NCBI GenBank assembly: GCA_963728075.1
Contig: CAVSIP010000002.1
Coordinates: 62,001 to 126,000 of the forward strand
DNA: 64,000 bases
Direction of reading: 5' to 3'
Origin: CAVSIP01 sp963728075
GTDB lineage: Bacteria > Actinomycetota > Actinomycetes > JAFAQI01 > DASSKL01
A model generated the notes under the pieces. It made no database searches, had not been told where the DNA came from, and saw only the letters and a program-made list of their open reading frames with translations. Both the position numbers and the translations under genes were made by a program. Below are positions 54,266-63,045 of this stretch, piece after piece (position 1 is the first letter of the stretch; every line of letters starts with the position of its first letter).

Positions 54266-54432
54266 GACAGGGAGCCTAGGGGTGAAACACCCGTTTGGCG
54301 GCAGGACTTTCGGCCCGGCGGAGGGGAGAATGCCCACAACGAGGGGTATGTGACGTTGGGTAGCGTACCTACTACACTGCGCGCAAGGCGGACGATCGGG
54401 GCATTCCCGGTCGTGGCCGAGAGGAGGGCCCG

Positions 54433-55233
54433 GTGCGGGGGAGCCCACGCGTACGACCACCCGGCGGAGCCGTGGGTGTGACTGCGGTCGCGCTTGCCCT
54501 CGTCGCCGGCGCGGGTCTCGGCGCGATCCTCGACTCCGGGCTCACCGCCCTCGACGGCCCGTTGCACCGCCATCCTCCCGTCCACCTCGCCGACGGCCTC
54601 GGCCCCGCTGTGAACGGGGTCGGGGGCGTGGTGCTCGTGCCCGGTGGCCCGCCGCTCGCCGGCCCGCGCCCGCCGGCCGCGCCGCCCACCGCCGGGACGA
54701 CGGGCGGGGTCCCGTCGGTGCCGGTGGCCGCGAACCCGCCGGCCGGTCCGGTGGCGCCGGCCGCCACGCCGCCGTCGAGCGCCACGCCGCCGTCCACCGC
54801 TGTGCCGCAGCCCGCTCCGGGCGGGCAGCAGCCGACGAGCGGGCCGCCCACCGCCCAGCCCCCGACGAACGAACCGCCGACGGGCGGGCCGACCACCGGT
54901 GCGGCGTCCGGATCGCAGCCGCCGCTGGCGCAGCCGCGTGTCAAGGGCGACCCCCACCACGCCAAGCCGGCGAAGCCCGCCAAGGCGGCGAAGAAAGTCA
55001 AGGCGGCCGAGACCGCCAAGCCGGCGAAGCCGGCCGAGAGCGACGCGCCGGCCGCCAAGGAGCCGTCGCCGGGCGCCCCGGGACCGGCCCTGCAGCCGGC
55101 GGTCACGGCGCTGCCCGACTCGACCGCCGGCACCGATCACACCGGTGCGTTGAAGGCGGCCGTACGGGCCGAGCGCGACGCGGAGCACCGCGACACGCAC
55201 CCGGCTCGGGAGCCGGGCCACCGCGACCGCTGA
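54433..55233 (+). CDS. Pro-rich exported protein with Lys/Ala/Pro repeats, hypothetical
   Basis: A 266-residue protein from GTG 54433 behind GAGGAGG. An N-terminal hydrophobic segment (GVTAVALALVAGAGLGAIL) could be a signal or anchor. The middle is Pro/Gly/Thr-rich and the part from about 175 to 215 is Lys/Ala/Pro-rich (AKPAKPAKAAKKVKAAET), like histone H1-type tails. No family is recognised. A possible TACACT -10 box lies at 54374-54379. Very low complexity makes the assignment uncertain, but the strong ribosome binding site supports translation. Confidence 0.55.
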   Translation: MRGSPRVRPPGGAVGVTAVALALVAGAGLGAILDSGLTALDGPLHRHPPVHLADGLGPAVNGVGGVVLVPGGPPLAGPRPPAAPPTAGTTGGVPSVPVAANPPAGPVAPAATPPSSATPPSTAVPQPAPGGQQPTSGPPTAQPPTNEPPTGGPTTGAASGSQPPLAQPRVKGDPHHAKPAKPAKAAKKVKAAETAKPAKPAESDAPAAKEPSPGAPGPALQPAVTALPDSTAGTDHTGALKAAVRAERDAEHRDTHPAREPGHRDR

Positions 55234-55378
55234 GGCAGCGGCGGCCATGTTGTGACACACCGGCGGCCGCGCTCTGCCACCATGCGGAAGGGACGGGACG
55301 ACCACACGGGGTACGTCTCGTGCCACCGACCGGTCCGGCCCCGGCGATCCCGGGTCCGGAGAGGACGAGGAGTCGCGC

Positions 55379-56497
55379 ATGTCGGAGGGTGACCTCGCCG
55401 TACCGCCCGCGGTACAGGCGTCAGAACGCGAACTGGTCCAGCTGCTGACCCCCGAGGGCCAGCGGCTCGAGCATCCGGACTACCAGTCGAGCCTCTCGGA
55501 CGAGGAGATCAAGGGTCTCTACCGCGACCTGGTGCTCGTCCGGCGGGTCGACGTCGAGGCGACCGCGCTGCAGCGGCAGGGCGAGCTGGGTATCTGGGCG
55601 AGCCTGCTCGGCCAGGAGGCCGCCCAGGTCGGTTCCGGCCGTGCGCTGGCGCCCGACGACTACGCCTTCCCCACCTATCGCGAGCACGGCGTCGCGTGGT
55701 GCATGGGCGTCGACCCCATGGAGCTGCTCGGCCTGTTCCGGGGGGCGAGCCTCGGTGCCTGGGACCCGCACAAGCACGGCTTCCACCTGTACACGATCGT
55801 CATCGGCTCCCAGACCCTGCACGCGGCCGGGTACGCCATGGGTCTGCAGCGCGACGGGTCGGAGTCGGCGGTCATCGCGTACTTCGGTGACGGCGCGACC
55901 AGCCAGGGCGACGTGAACGAGGCGTTCATCTTCGCCAGCGTCTTCCAGGCGCCGGTGGTGTTCTTCTGCCAGAACAACCAGTGGGCGATCTCCGAGCCGC
56001 TCGAGAAGCAGTCGCGGATCCCGCTCTACCAACGCGCGCGGGGGTTCGGCTTCCCCGGCATCCGGGTCGACGGGAACGACGTGCTGGCGGTCCACGCGGT
56101 GACCAAGAAGGCACTCGAGGACGCCCGCAGCGGTCAGGGCCCGACCCTGATCGAGGCGTTCACCTACCGAATGGGCGCGCACACCACGTCCGACGACCCG
56201 ACCCGCTATCGGCTGGCGAGCGAGCTCGAGACCTGGAAGCTCAAGGACCCGATCGAGCGGGTCAAGGCCTACCTCGCTCGCGAGGCGCACGTGGGCGCGG
56301 CCTTCTTCACCGAGGTGGAGAAGGAGGCCGATGAGCTGGCGGCCCGCCTGCGCAAGGGCTGCATCGAGATGGCCGACCCGGAGCCGCTGCAGATCTTCGA
56401 CCACGTGTACGCCGACGGCAGCAGCCTCATCGACGAGGAGCGGGAGCAGTTCGCCCGCTACCTCGACACCTTCGCCGACGCCGGCCGGGGGGAGTGA
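55379..56497 (+). CDS. 2-oxoacid dehydrogenase E1 component, alpha subunit
   Basis: A 372-residue thiamine-diphosphate enzyme subunit of a pyruvate or branched-chain 2-oxoacid dehydrogenase. It carries LQRQGELGIWASLLGQEAAQ, FPTYREHGVAW, and the ThDP-binding motif GDGATSQGDVNEAFIFASVF ending near FFCQNNQWAISEP. ATG 55379 is used. First gene of a three-gene operon with E1 beta (2 bases later) and E2. The exact substrate (pyruvate or branched chain) is not clear; E3 is not in the window. Confidence 0.92.
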   Translation: MSEGDLAVPPAVQASERELVQLLTPEGQRLEHPDYQSSLSDEEIKGLYRDLVLVRRVDVEATALQRQGELGIWASLLGQEAAQVGSGRALAPDDYAFPTYREHGVAWCMGVDPMELLGLFRGASLGAWDPHKHGFHLYTIVIGSQTLHAAGYAMGLQRDGSESAVIAYFGDGATSQGDVNEAFIFASVFQAPVVFFCQNNQWAISEPLEKQSRIPLYQRARGFGFPGIRVDGNDVLAVHAVTKKALEDARSGQGPTLIEAFTYRMGAHTTSDDPTRYRLASELETWKLKDPIERVKAYLAREAHVGAAFFTEVEKEADELAARLRKGCIEMADPEPLQIFDHVYADGSSLIDEEREQFARYLDTFADAGRGE

Positions 56498-56499
56498 CG

Positions 56500-57474
56500 A
56501 TGGCGCAGACCACGCTGGCCAAGGCGCTGAACTCCGGACTGCGCAAGGCCATGGAGGACGACCCGAAGGTCCTGGTCATGGGCGAGGACGTCGGCCGGCT
56601 CGGGGGCGTGTTCCGGGTCACAGACGGGCTGCAGAAGGACTTCGGCGAGGACCGGGTCATCGACACCCCGCTCGCCGAGTCGGGCATCATCGGTACGGCC
56701 ATCGGCCTGGCGATCCGCGGCTTCCGCCCGGTGTGCGAGATCCAGTTCGACGGGTTCGTCTACCCCGGCTTCGACCAGATCGTCAGCCAGCTGGCGAAGA
56801 TGCACTACCGGTCGGCGGGCAACGTGCGGCTGCCGGTCACGATCCGCATCCCGTTCGGCGGGGGCATCGGCGCGGTCGAGCACCACTCCGAGTCCCCCGA
56901 GGCGTACTTCGCCCACACCGCCGGGCTCAAGGTGGTCGCCTGCTCGAACCCCACGGACGCGTACTTCATGATCCAGCAGGCCATCGCGTCGGACGACCCG
57001 GTGATCTTCTTCGAGCCGAAGCGGCGCTACTGGGAGAAGGCCGACCTCGACGAGAGCGGCGACCCGTTCCCCCTGCACGCGGGCCGGGTGGTCCGACCCG
57101 GGCGGGACGTGACGCTGCTCGCGTACGGGCCGATGGTGCGCACCTGCCTGGACGCGGCGACCGCGGCGCAGGAGGAGGGCCGCGACCTGGAGGTCATCGA
57201 CCTGCGCTCGCTGTCGCCGATGGACTGGGACCTCGTCACCGACTCCGTGCGCCGGACCGGCCGCGCGATCGTCGTGCACGAGGCGCCGGTGCACCTCGGC
57301 CTCGGTGCGGAGATCGCCGCGCGGGTCACCGAGCGGGCGTTCTACTCGCTGGAGGCACCGGTGCTGCGCGTCGGCGGGTTCGACACGCCCTACCCCGCGA
57401 GCCGGCTGGAGGAGGAGTACCTGCCCGACCTGGACCGGGTGCTCGACGCCGTCGACCGCTCACTCGCGTACTAG
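56500..57474 (+). CDS. 2-oxoacid dehydrogenase E1 component, beta subunit
   Basis: A 324-residue subunit that completes the E1 active site. It begins MAQTTLAKALNSGLRKAMED with VLVMGEDVGRLGGVFRVTDG, FEPKRRYW, and the C-terminal EAPVHLGLGAEIAARVTERA. I start at ATG 56500, 6 bases after GGGGGAG; GTG 56494 overlaps the previous stop but is less well placed. It is 12 bases from the E2 gene. Confidence 0.93.
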   Translation: MAQTTLAKALNSGLRKAMEDDPKVLVMGEDVGRLGGVFRVTDGLQKDFGEDRVIDTPLAESGIIGTAIGLAIRGFRPVCEIQFDGFVYPGFDQIVSQLAKMHYRSAGNVRLPVTIRIPFGGGIGAVEHHSESPEAYFAHTAGLKVVACSNPTDAYFMIQQAIASDDPVIFFEPKRRYWEKADLDESGDPFPLHAGRVVRPGRDVTLLAYGPMVRTCLDAATAAQEEGRDLEVIDLRSLSPMDWDLVTDSVRRTGRAIVVHEAPVHLGLGAEIAARVTERAFYSLEAPVLRVGGFDTPYPASRLEEEYLPDLDRVLDAVDRSLAY

Positions 57475-57486
57475 GAGGAGACCCCC

Positions 57487-58893
57487 GTGGGCCAGAAGCA
57501 GTTCAAGCTGCCGGACCTCGGTGAGGGGCTCACCGAGGGCGAGATCCTGCGCTGGATGGTGGCGCCCGGCGACACCGTGACGCTCAACCAGCCGATCGTC
57601 GAGGTGGAGACCGCGAAGGCGGCGGTCGAGGTGCCCTCGCCGTACGCGGGTACCGTCGCGGAGCTGCTGCAGGAGGAGGGCGACACCGTCGACGTCGGCA
57701 CCCCGATCATCACCTTCGAGGTCGACGGCGAGCCGGTGCAGCGACCGGATGCCAACCCCAAGGAGAGCGCGGAGGCGGCGCTGGACGCGGCCGCGCAGCC
57801 CACGAACGAGCACGGCGTCCCGCCGGAGGTGGCCGGGGACACCGAGGAGGGCGAGCCGGGGCTCATCGGCGGCCCCGCGCCGGGGGGCCGGACGAGCGTG
57901 CTCGTCGGCTACGGCCCGCGTTCGAAGGAGGCCAAGCGCCGCCCGCGCAAGACCGACACCGCCACCCCCGAGCCGCCGGAGCGGATGTCCGGGGAGGCCG
58001 TGGCCACCAACGCCGAGGTGGCGGTGCTCGCCAAGCCGCCGGTGCGCAAGCTGGCGAAGGACCTCGGTGTGGACCTGCGGACCATCGACGGCACCGGTCC
58101 GGGTGGCACGGTCACCCGCGAGGACGTGCAGTCCGCGGCCGAGGGCGGTCCCGCTGCTGCGGGCGCACCCGTCCGCCGTCGGGCCGAGGGGCCGCGCGAG
58201 GAGCGCATCCCGATCAAGGGCGTGCGCAAGCACATGGCGGCGGCCATGGTCTCCAGCGCGTTCTCGGTGCCGCACGTCACGGAGTTCACGACCGTCGACG
58301 TGACCGAGACGATGGCGATGGTGCAGCGCCTCGCAGAGGTGCCGGGGTTCGCAGACGTCCGCGTCTCGCCGCTGCTGCTCGTCGCCAAGGCGCTGCTGGC
58401 CGCGGTCGGCCGGCACCCGATGGTCAACTCCACGTGGGACGACGAGGCGCAGGAGATCATCGTCCACCACTACGTCAACCTGGGCATCGCCGCTGCGACC
58501 GAGCGCGGCCTGATCGTGCCGAACGTCAAGGACGCCGACCAGCTCTCGCTCGTCGAGCTGGCACGGGCGCTCCGGGAGCTGGCCCGTACGGCCCGCGCCG
58601 GCAAGACCACCCCGGCGGACATGCAGGGCGGGACCATCACCATCACCAACGTCGGCGTCTTCGGCGTCGACAACGGCACGCCGATCATCAACCCCGGCGA
58701 GTCGGCGATCCTCTGCTTCGGCGCGGTCCGGGACATGCCGTGGGTGCACGAGGGCGAGCTCGCGATCCGCAAGGTGACCCAGCTCGCGCTGTCGTTCGAC
58801 CACCGGCACGTCGACGGCCAGCTCGGCTCGGAGTTCCTCGCCGACGTGGCGGCCATGCTCGCCGACCCTGCACTGCTCCTCGCCTGGTCCTGA
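57487..58893 (+). CDS. Dihydrolipoamide acyltransferase E2 component
   Basis: A 468-residue E2 with one lipoyl domain (residues 3-80; lipoyl Lys in EVETAKAAVEVPSPYAG), a flexible Pro/Glu linker, an E1/E3-binding domain (AKPPVRKLAKDLGVDLRTID, GTGPGGTVTREDVQ) and the acyltransferase core with LSFDHRHVDGQLGSEFLAD (active His). The lipoyl motif ETAKAAVEVPSP is typical of branched-chain-type E2. GTG 57487 follows AGGAGGAG. A strong hairpin terminator lies 12 bases after the stop. Confidence 0.93.
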   Translation: MGQKQFKLPDLGEGLTEGEILRWMVAPGDTVTLNQPIVEVETAKAAVEVPSPYAGTVAELLQEEGDTVDVGTPIITFEVDGEPVQRPDANPKESAEAALDAAAQPTNEHGVPPEVAGDTEEGEPGLIGGPAPGGRTSVLVGYGPRSKEAKRRPRKTDTATPEPPERMSGEAVATNAEVAVLAKPPVRKLAKDLGVDLRTIDGTGPGGTVTREDVQSAAEGGPAAAGAPVRRRAEGPREERIPIKGVRKHMAAAMVSSAFSVPHVTEFTTVDVTETMAMVQRLAEVPGFADVRVSPLLLVAKALLAAVGRHPMVNSTWDDEAQEIIVHHYVNLGIAAATERGLIVPNVKDADQLSLVELARALRELARTARAGKTTPADMQGGTITITNVGVFGVDNGTPIINPGESAILCFGAVRDMPWVHEGELAIRKVTQLALSFDHRHVDGQLGSEFLADVAAMLADPALLLAWS

Positions 58894-58904
58894 CCAGGGA
58901 CGGA

Positions 58905-58938
58905 CGAGGGGCCGGCGCCCGCAGGCACCGGCCCCTCG
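58905..58938. terminator. Intrinsic terminator after the E2 gene
   Basis: An 11-base-pair perfect stem, CGAGGGGCCGG (58905-58915) with CCGGCCCCTCG (58928-58938) and a 12-base loop. It separates the plus-strand dehydrogenase operon from the convergent DUF6458 gene and could serve both. Confidence 0.75.
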
Positions 58939-58954
58939 GGTGTTCAGCGTCCGG

Positions 58955-59212
58955 TCAGTACGTCCGCTCCTCGCGGACCACGCGGTCACCGTGCACGTGG
59001 TCGTGCTCGTGGGGGTAGGCCCGCTCCTCCACGACGGTGCTGCGGCGGCCCCAGGACCCGAACACCGTCAGCGCCATGATGAGCCCCAGGCCACCGACGG
59101 CCATGAGGATCCATCCGACGGTCGTGATGTCGACGGCCCCGAGATCGGCCTGCACCGCGAAGGTGAAGATCGCCCCCACCGCGATGAGGAAGATGCTCAC
59201 GCCGATACCCAT
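58955..59212 (-). CDS. DUF6458 family small membrane protein
   Basis: An 85-residue protein with two membrane helices (GVSIFLIAVGAIFTFAVQ and TTVGWILMAVGGLGLIMAL) and a charged, His-rich tail (EERAYPHEHDHVHGDRVVRE). This matches the small DUF6458 membrane proteins common in Actinobacteria. ATG 59212 is used. The His-rich tail could bind metal (inference). Confidence 0.85.
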   Translation of the reverse strand: MGIGVSIFLIAVGAIFTFAVQADLGAVDITTVGWILMAVGGLGLIMALTVFGSWGRRSTVVEERAYPHEHDHVHGDRVVREERTY

Positions 59213-59317
59213 GTCCGACCTCCTCAGGCGACCGGCTCCCTGCTGACCCGGTCTCGTGCGTCGAACGGGGTGTACCCCGTGGAGTCGAACAAACGCCCCA
59301 CGCAAGGGTGATCCTTC

Positions 59318-61147
59318 CTAGAAGGCGGCCTCGTCGAGGTCCATGAGCTCGAGCTCGGTGCCCTCGAGGACGGCGCGCTCGGCGGAGATGAGCGGCAGGC
59401 GGCTGGACGCGAAGAACCGTGCCACCGCCACCTTGCCCTCGTAGAAGGGCACGTCCCGCTCGTCGGCCCCCCCGGTGAGGCGGGTCAGCGCCGCGTCGGC
59501 CTGCCGGAGCAGCAGCCAGCCGATGACGAGGTCGCCGAGTGCCAGCAGGACCCGGGTGCTGTTGAGCCCGACCCGGTAGACCTCGCGCGGCTCCTCCATC
59601 GCCCCGAGCACCCAGCCGACGGCCGTCTCGACCATCGCCCGCACGTCGGTGAGCGCCGCGTCGAGCAGGCGCCGCTCCTCCTTGAGCCGGCCGTTGCCCG
59701 CCTCGCTGTCGAGGAAGTCCTGGATCTCCGCGGCCAGCGCGCTGAGGGTCACACCGCCGTCGCGGGCGATCTTCCGGAAGAACAGGTCCATGCCCTGGAT
59801 CGCCGTGGTGCCCTCGTACAGGGTGTCGATCTTGGCGTCGCGGATGTACTGCTCGATCGGGTAGTCCTGCAGGAACCCGGAGCCGCCCAGCGTCTGCAGC
59901 GACACCGCGAGCATCTCGTACGCACGCTCGGAGCCGACGCCCTTCACCAGGGGGAGCAGCAGGTCGGCGCGCTTCGCGGCGGTCTCGTCGGTGCCGTCCG
60001 CCGCCTCGGCGACCTCCACGGCGTCGAGCTGCGTGGCGGTGTACAGGACCAGGGCGCGCAGCCCTTCCGCGTACGCCTTCTGCAGCATGAGCATCCGGCG
60101 GACGTCCGGGTGGTGCGTGATCGTCACCCGGGGCGCGGTCTTGTCGGTCATCTGGGTGAGGTCGGGGCCCTGCACCCGCTCCTTGGCGAAGTCCAGGGCG
60201 TTGAGGTAGCCCGTCGACAGCGTCGACATGGCCTTGGTGCCGACCATCATCCGGGCGGTCTCGATGACCTCGAACATCTGCTTGATGCCCTCGTGGACCT
60301 CGCCCACGAGGTAGCCGACGGCCGGGTGCTTCTCGCCGAAGCGCAGCTCGCAGGTGGCCGAGACCTTCAGGCCCATCTTCTTCTCGACGTTCGTCACGTA
60401 GGCGCCGTTGCGCTCGCCGAGCTCGCCCGACTCGAGGTCGAACAGGAACTTCGGGACGACGAACAGCGACAGCCCCTTCGTGCCCGGTGCATGGCCCTCC
60501 GGGCGGGCGAGCACCAGGTGGATGATGTTCTCCGGCCAGTCCCAGTCGGCACTGGTGATGAACCGCTTGACGCCCTCGATGTGCCAGGTGCCGTCGGGCT
60601 GCTGGACGGCCTTGGTCCGCCCGGCGCCTACGTCCGAGCCGGCGTCCGGCTCGGTGAGGACCATGGTGGAACCCCAGCGGCGCTCGACCATGAGCTCGGC
60701 GATGCGCTGCTGCTCGGGCGTGCCGAGCCGGTGCAGGATCGCGGCGAAGCCGGCGCCGGCGGCGTACATGAAGATCGCGGGGTTGGCGCCGAGGATCATC
60801 TCCGCGGCCGCCCAGCGCACGCTCGGGGGTGCGCCGAAGCCACCGAGCTCAGCGGGCAGCTCCAGCCGGTCCCAGTCACCGTCCACCAGCGCCTGGTAGG
60901 AGCGGCGGAAGGAGTCCGGCAGCGTCACCGACCCGGTCTCCGGGTCGAACGTGGGCGGGTTGCGGTCGGCGTCGGCGAAGGACTCGGCGAGCGGGCCCTC
61001 GGCGAGTCGCTGCACCTCTTCGAGCACGCTGCGGGCAGTGTCCGGGTCCATCTCCGCGTACGGGCCGGACCCCAGGATGGACTGCCGGTCGAAGACCTCG
61101 AACAGGTTGAACTCGAGGTCGCGGACGTTGCTGCGGTAGTGGCCCAT
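59318..61147 (-). CDS. Acyl-CoA dehydrogenase, FadE type (about 600 residues)
   Basis: A 609-residue flavoenzyme for the first step of fatty acyl-CoA beta-oxidation. It has the FAD/substrate loop MVLTEPDAGSDVGAGRT, IEGVKRFITSADWD, the catalytic glutamate region TLYEGTTAIQGMDLFFRKIA, LGGSGFLQDYPIEQYIRDAK, and a C-terminal helical extension of about 120 residues typical of this long subclass. ATG 61147. The promoter region holds two palindromic sites (61214-61261) likely bound by a TetR-type repressor. Confidence 0.93.
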   Translation of the reverse strand: MGHYRSNVRDLEFNLFEVFDRQSILGSGPYAEMDPDTARSVLEEVQRLAEGPLAESFADADRNPPTFDPETGSVTLPDSFRRSYQALVDGDWDRLELPAELGGFGAPPSVRWAAAEMILGANPAIFMYAAGAGFAAILHRLGTPEQQRIAELMVERRWGSTMVLTEPDAGSDVGAGRTKAVQQPDGTWHIEGVKRFITSADWDWPENIIHLVLARPEGHAPGTKGLSLFVVPKFLFDLESGELGERNGAYVTNVEKKMGLKVSATCELRFGEKHPAVGYLVGEVHEGIKQMFEVIETARMMVGTKAMSTLSTGYLNALDFAKERVQGPDLTQMTDKTAPRVTITHHPDVRRMLMLQKAYAEGLRALVLYTATQLDAVEVAEAADGTDETAAKRADLLLPLVKGVGSERAYEMLAVSLQTLGGSGFLQDYPIEQYIRDAKIDTLYEGTTAIQGMDLFFRKIARDGGVTLSALAAEIQDFLDSEAGNGRLKEERRLLDAALTDVRAMVETAVGWVLGAMEEPREVYRVGLNSTRVLLALGDLVIGWLLLRQADAALTRLTGGADERDVPFYEGKVAVARFFASSRLPLISAERAVLEGTELELMDLDEAAF

Positions 61148-61213
61148 CGGGGGCTCCCCTCGCGGAGTCGGCCGGGGTCTCGGCCCCTTCGCCTGCGGTT
61201 GTCACCGACGGAT

Positions 61214-61261
61214 GTTACTCGCCGGTAACCCTGATCCCCTCGCATGTTACCCACGAGTAGC
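61214..61261. promoter_or_regulatory. Paired palindromic operators upstream of the acyl-CoA dehydrogenase gene
   Basis: GTTACTCGCCGGTAAC (61214-61229) and GTTACCCACGAGTAGC (61246-61261) are two imperfect copies of a GTTACTCGnnCGAGTAAC-like palindrome, their centres 32 bases (three turns) apart. Such sites are typical of TetR-family repressors of fatty acid oxidation genes in Actinobacteria. No such regulator gene is in the window. Confidence 0.55.
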
Positions 61262-61331
61262 CACGTCACGCCAGAGCTGTTCGCACACGGCACGAAAGTC
61301 GCGGAATGCCTGCGCGCGGTGCCCCGTTCAG

Positions 61332-61347
61332 ATACACCGGGGGGTAT
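61332..61347. promoter_or_regulatory. CsoR/CstR-like operator upstream of the second thioredoxin operon
   Basis: ATACACCGGGGGGTAT is a 7-2-7 inverted repeat with one mismatch, like the GC-tract operators (ATACCCC...GGGGTAT) of copper- or persulfide-sensing CsoR-family repressors. It lies 17 bases upstream of the thioredoxin start and overlaps where the promoter must be. Confidence 0.6.
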
Positions 61348-61364
61348 ACGAGAGAGGAAGGCAC

Positions 61365-61739
61365 ATGGCGACGATCAACCTGACGGAAGCGGGCTTCGAG
61401 GAAGCGGTCCAGCGGAACGGCATCGTCCTCGTCGACTGGTGGGCGTCGTGGTGCGGCCCGTGCCGGATGTTCGCCCCGGTCTTCGACGCCGCCAGCGAGC
61501 AGCACGCCGACATCACCTTCGGCAAGGTCGACACCGAGGCGGAGCGCTCGCTGGCCGCCGCCGCGCAGATCATGTCCATCCCCACGCTGATGGCGTTCCG
61601 GGACGGGATCCTCGTGTACTCCCAGCCGGGCGCGCTCCCGGCCCCGGCGCTCGAGCAGCTCATCCAGGCGGTCCGCGACCTCGACATGGACGACGTACGA
61701 CGACAGGTCGGAGCGCAGCAGGCGCAGGAGGCATCGTGA
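61365..61739 (+). CDS. Thioredoxin (second copy)
   Basis: A 124-residue thioredoxin with active site WCGPCR in DWWASWCGPCRMFAPVFDAA and SIPTLMAFRDG. It is only moderately similar to trxA at 13941. ATG 61365 follows AGAGGAAGG. Its stop overlaps the next thioredoxin reductase gene by 4 bases (GTGA), so the pair is coupled. A CsoR-like operator upstream suggests induction by metal or sulfur stress (inference). Confidence 0.93.
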   Translation: MATINLTEAGFEEAVQRNGIVLVDWWASWCGPCRMFAPVFDAASEQHADITFGKVDTEAERSLAAAAQIMSIPTLMAFRDGILVYSQPGALPAPALEQLIQAVRDLDMDDVRRQVGAQQAQEAS

Positions 61740-62791
61740 TCACGCTGACCGACCTGCAGGGGCCCCTCGCGCCGCCGCCGGCCGCCGGGGAGCTCCGCGA
61801 CGTGGTCGTCGTGGGGTCCGGGCCGGCGGGCTACACGGCCGCGGTGTACGCCGCCCGGGCGAACCTGCGCCCGCTCGTGGTCGAGGGTGTGCAGTACGGC
61901 GGCGCGCTGATGAACACCAGCGACGTGGAGAACTTCCCGGGTTTCCCCGACGGCATCGTGGGCCCGGACCTCATGGCGAACCTGCGCAAGCAGGCCGAGA
62001 AGTTCGGCGCGGAGTTCGTCACGGACAACGCCACCGGGCTCGACCTGACCGGTGCGGTCAAGACCGTCACCGTCGGCTCGGTGAGCTACCGCACCCGCGC
62101 CGTCGTCCTGGCGACCGGATCGGCCTACCGCGAGCTCGGCGTCCCCGGCGAGAAGGCGCTGTCCGGTCACGGGGTGTCGTGGTGCGCGACCTGCGACGGG
62201 TTCTTCTTCCGCGGTCAGCACATCGCCGTCGTGGGCGGTGGCGACTCCGCACTCGAGGAGGCCACGTTCCTCACCCGGTTCGCCCAGTCCGTGACCGTCG
62301 TCCACCGCCGGGACACCCTGCGCGCCAGCAAGATCATGCAGGAGCGGGCCTTCGCGGATCCGAAGATCACCTTCCGCTGGAACTCCGTCGTGACGGGCGT
62401 CGTCGGCGCGGAGCAGGTCACCGGGCTGGCCGTGCGCGACACGCAGACCGGCCGGGAGGAGACCCTCGACGTCACCGGCGTGTTCGTCGCGATCGGTCAT
62501 GACCCGCGCAGCGGCCTCGTCCGCGGCCAGGTCGAGACCGACCCCGAGGGCTACGTCGTCGTCGCGGCGCCGAGCACGCGCACGAACCTGGCCGGGGTGT
62601 TCGCCTGCGGAGACCTGGTCGACCACACCTACCGGCAGGCCATCACCGCCGCGGGTACCGGCGCCGCTGCCGCGCTCGACGCCGAACGCTGGCTCGCCGA
62701 CATCCAGCACGAGAAGGGCGGGGCACCGACCCGGACCTGTGGAGCCCCGAGGACGTCTTCGTCGCCAGCGCGGCGTCCTGCCTCGCGGTGA
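61736..62791 (+). CDS. Thioredoxin reductase (second copy; 3' end doubtful)
   Basis: A flavoenzyme highly similar to the trxB at 14305: GSGPAGYTAAVYAARANLRP, CATCDGFFF, GGGDSALEEATFL, GVFACGDLVDHTYRQAITAA. The start GTG 61736 overlaps the thioredoxin stop. The true end should come soon after RWLADIQH, as in the first copy, but the frame continues 30 more codons (to 62791) over what reads as OsmC in another frame. An indel or deletion near 62700-62725 is likely, so the last residues are not reliable. Confidence 0.9.
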   Translation: MITLTDLQGPLAPPPAAGELRDVVVVGSGPAGYTAAVYAARANLRPLVVEGVQYGGALMNTSDVENFPGFPDGIVGPDLMANLRKQAEKFGAEFVTDNATGLDLTGAVKTVTVGSVSYRTRAVVLATGSAYRELGVPGEKALSGHGVSWCATCDGFFFRGQHIAVVGGGDSALEEATFLTRFAQSVTVVHRRDTLRASKIMQERAFADPKITFRWNSVVTGVVGAEQVTGLAVRDTQTGREETLDVTGVFVAIGHDPRSGLVRGQVETDPEGYVVVAAPSTRTNLAGVFACGDLVDHTYRQAITAAGTGAAAALDAERWLADIQHEKGGAPTRTCGAPRTSSSPARRPASR

Positions 62792-63045
62792 CGATCGCCG
62801 CGCTGGCCGACGCGCAGCAGGTGCCGTTGAGCGACCTCGACGTGCGCGCCGAAGGCGTGGTCGGTCGTCGCCCGGACGGAGCGTTCGGGTTCACCCGGAT
62901 CGAGCAGGCGGTCGAGCTCGAGACCGACGCCGCCCACGAGGAGGCGGCCCGGGCCGTGGTGGCGAAGGCCGAGGCCGGCTGCCTCGTGTCCGTCTCGCTG
63001 GCACTGCCCGTGGAGACCGAGGTCCGCGTCCGCGTCACTGCGTGA
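62722..63045 (+). pseudogene. OsmC/Ohr-like protein, 5' part missing
   Basis: This frame reads GTDPDLWSPEDVFVASAASC, then LAVTIAALADAQQVPLSDLD, VELETDAAHEEAARAVVAKA and ends EVRVRVTA at 63045. It matches the C-terminal two thirds of OsmC-type hydroperoxide-detoxifying proteins, including the conserved Cys in AASC. The N-terminal beta strands (about 40 residues) and a start codon are absent; upstream the frame only runs back through thioredoxin reductase. Either the gene lost its 5' part by deletion, or the sequence is misassembled. A GTG at 62788 would give only 85 residues without the Cys. Confidence 0.7.

Noticed and set aside
55249..55260. Crp-like half site (TGTGACACA) before the 2-oxoacid dehydrogenase operon
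   Set aside because: No second half with proper spacing (TCACA) follows, so a Crp/GlxR site is not supported.
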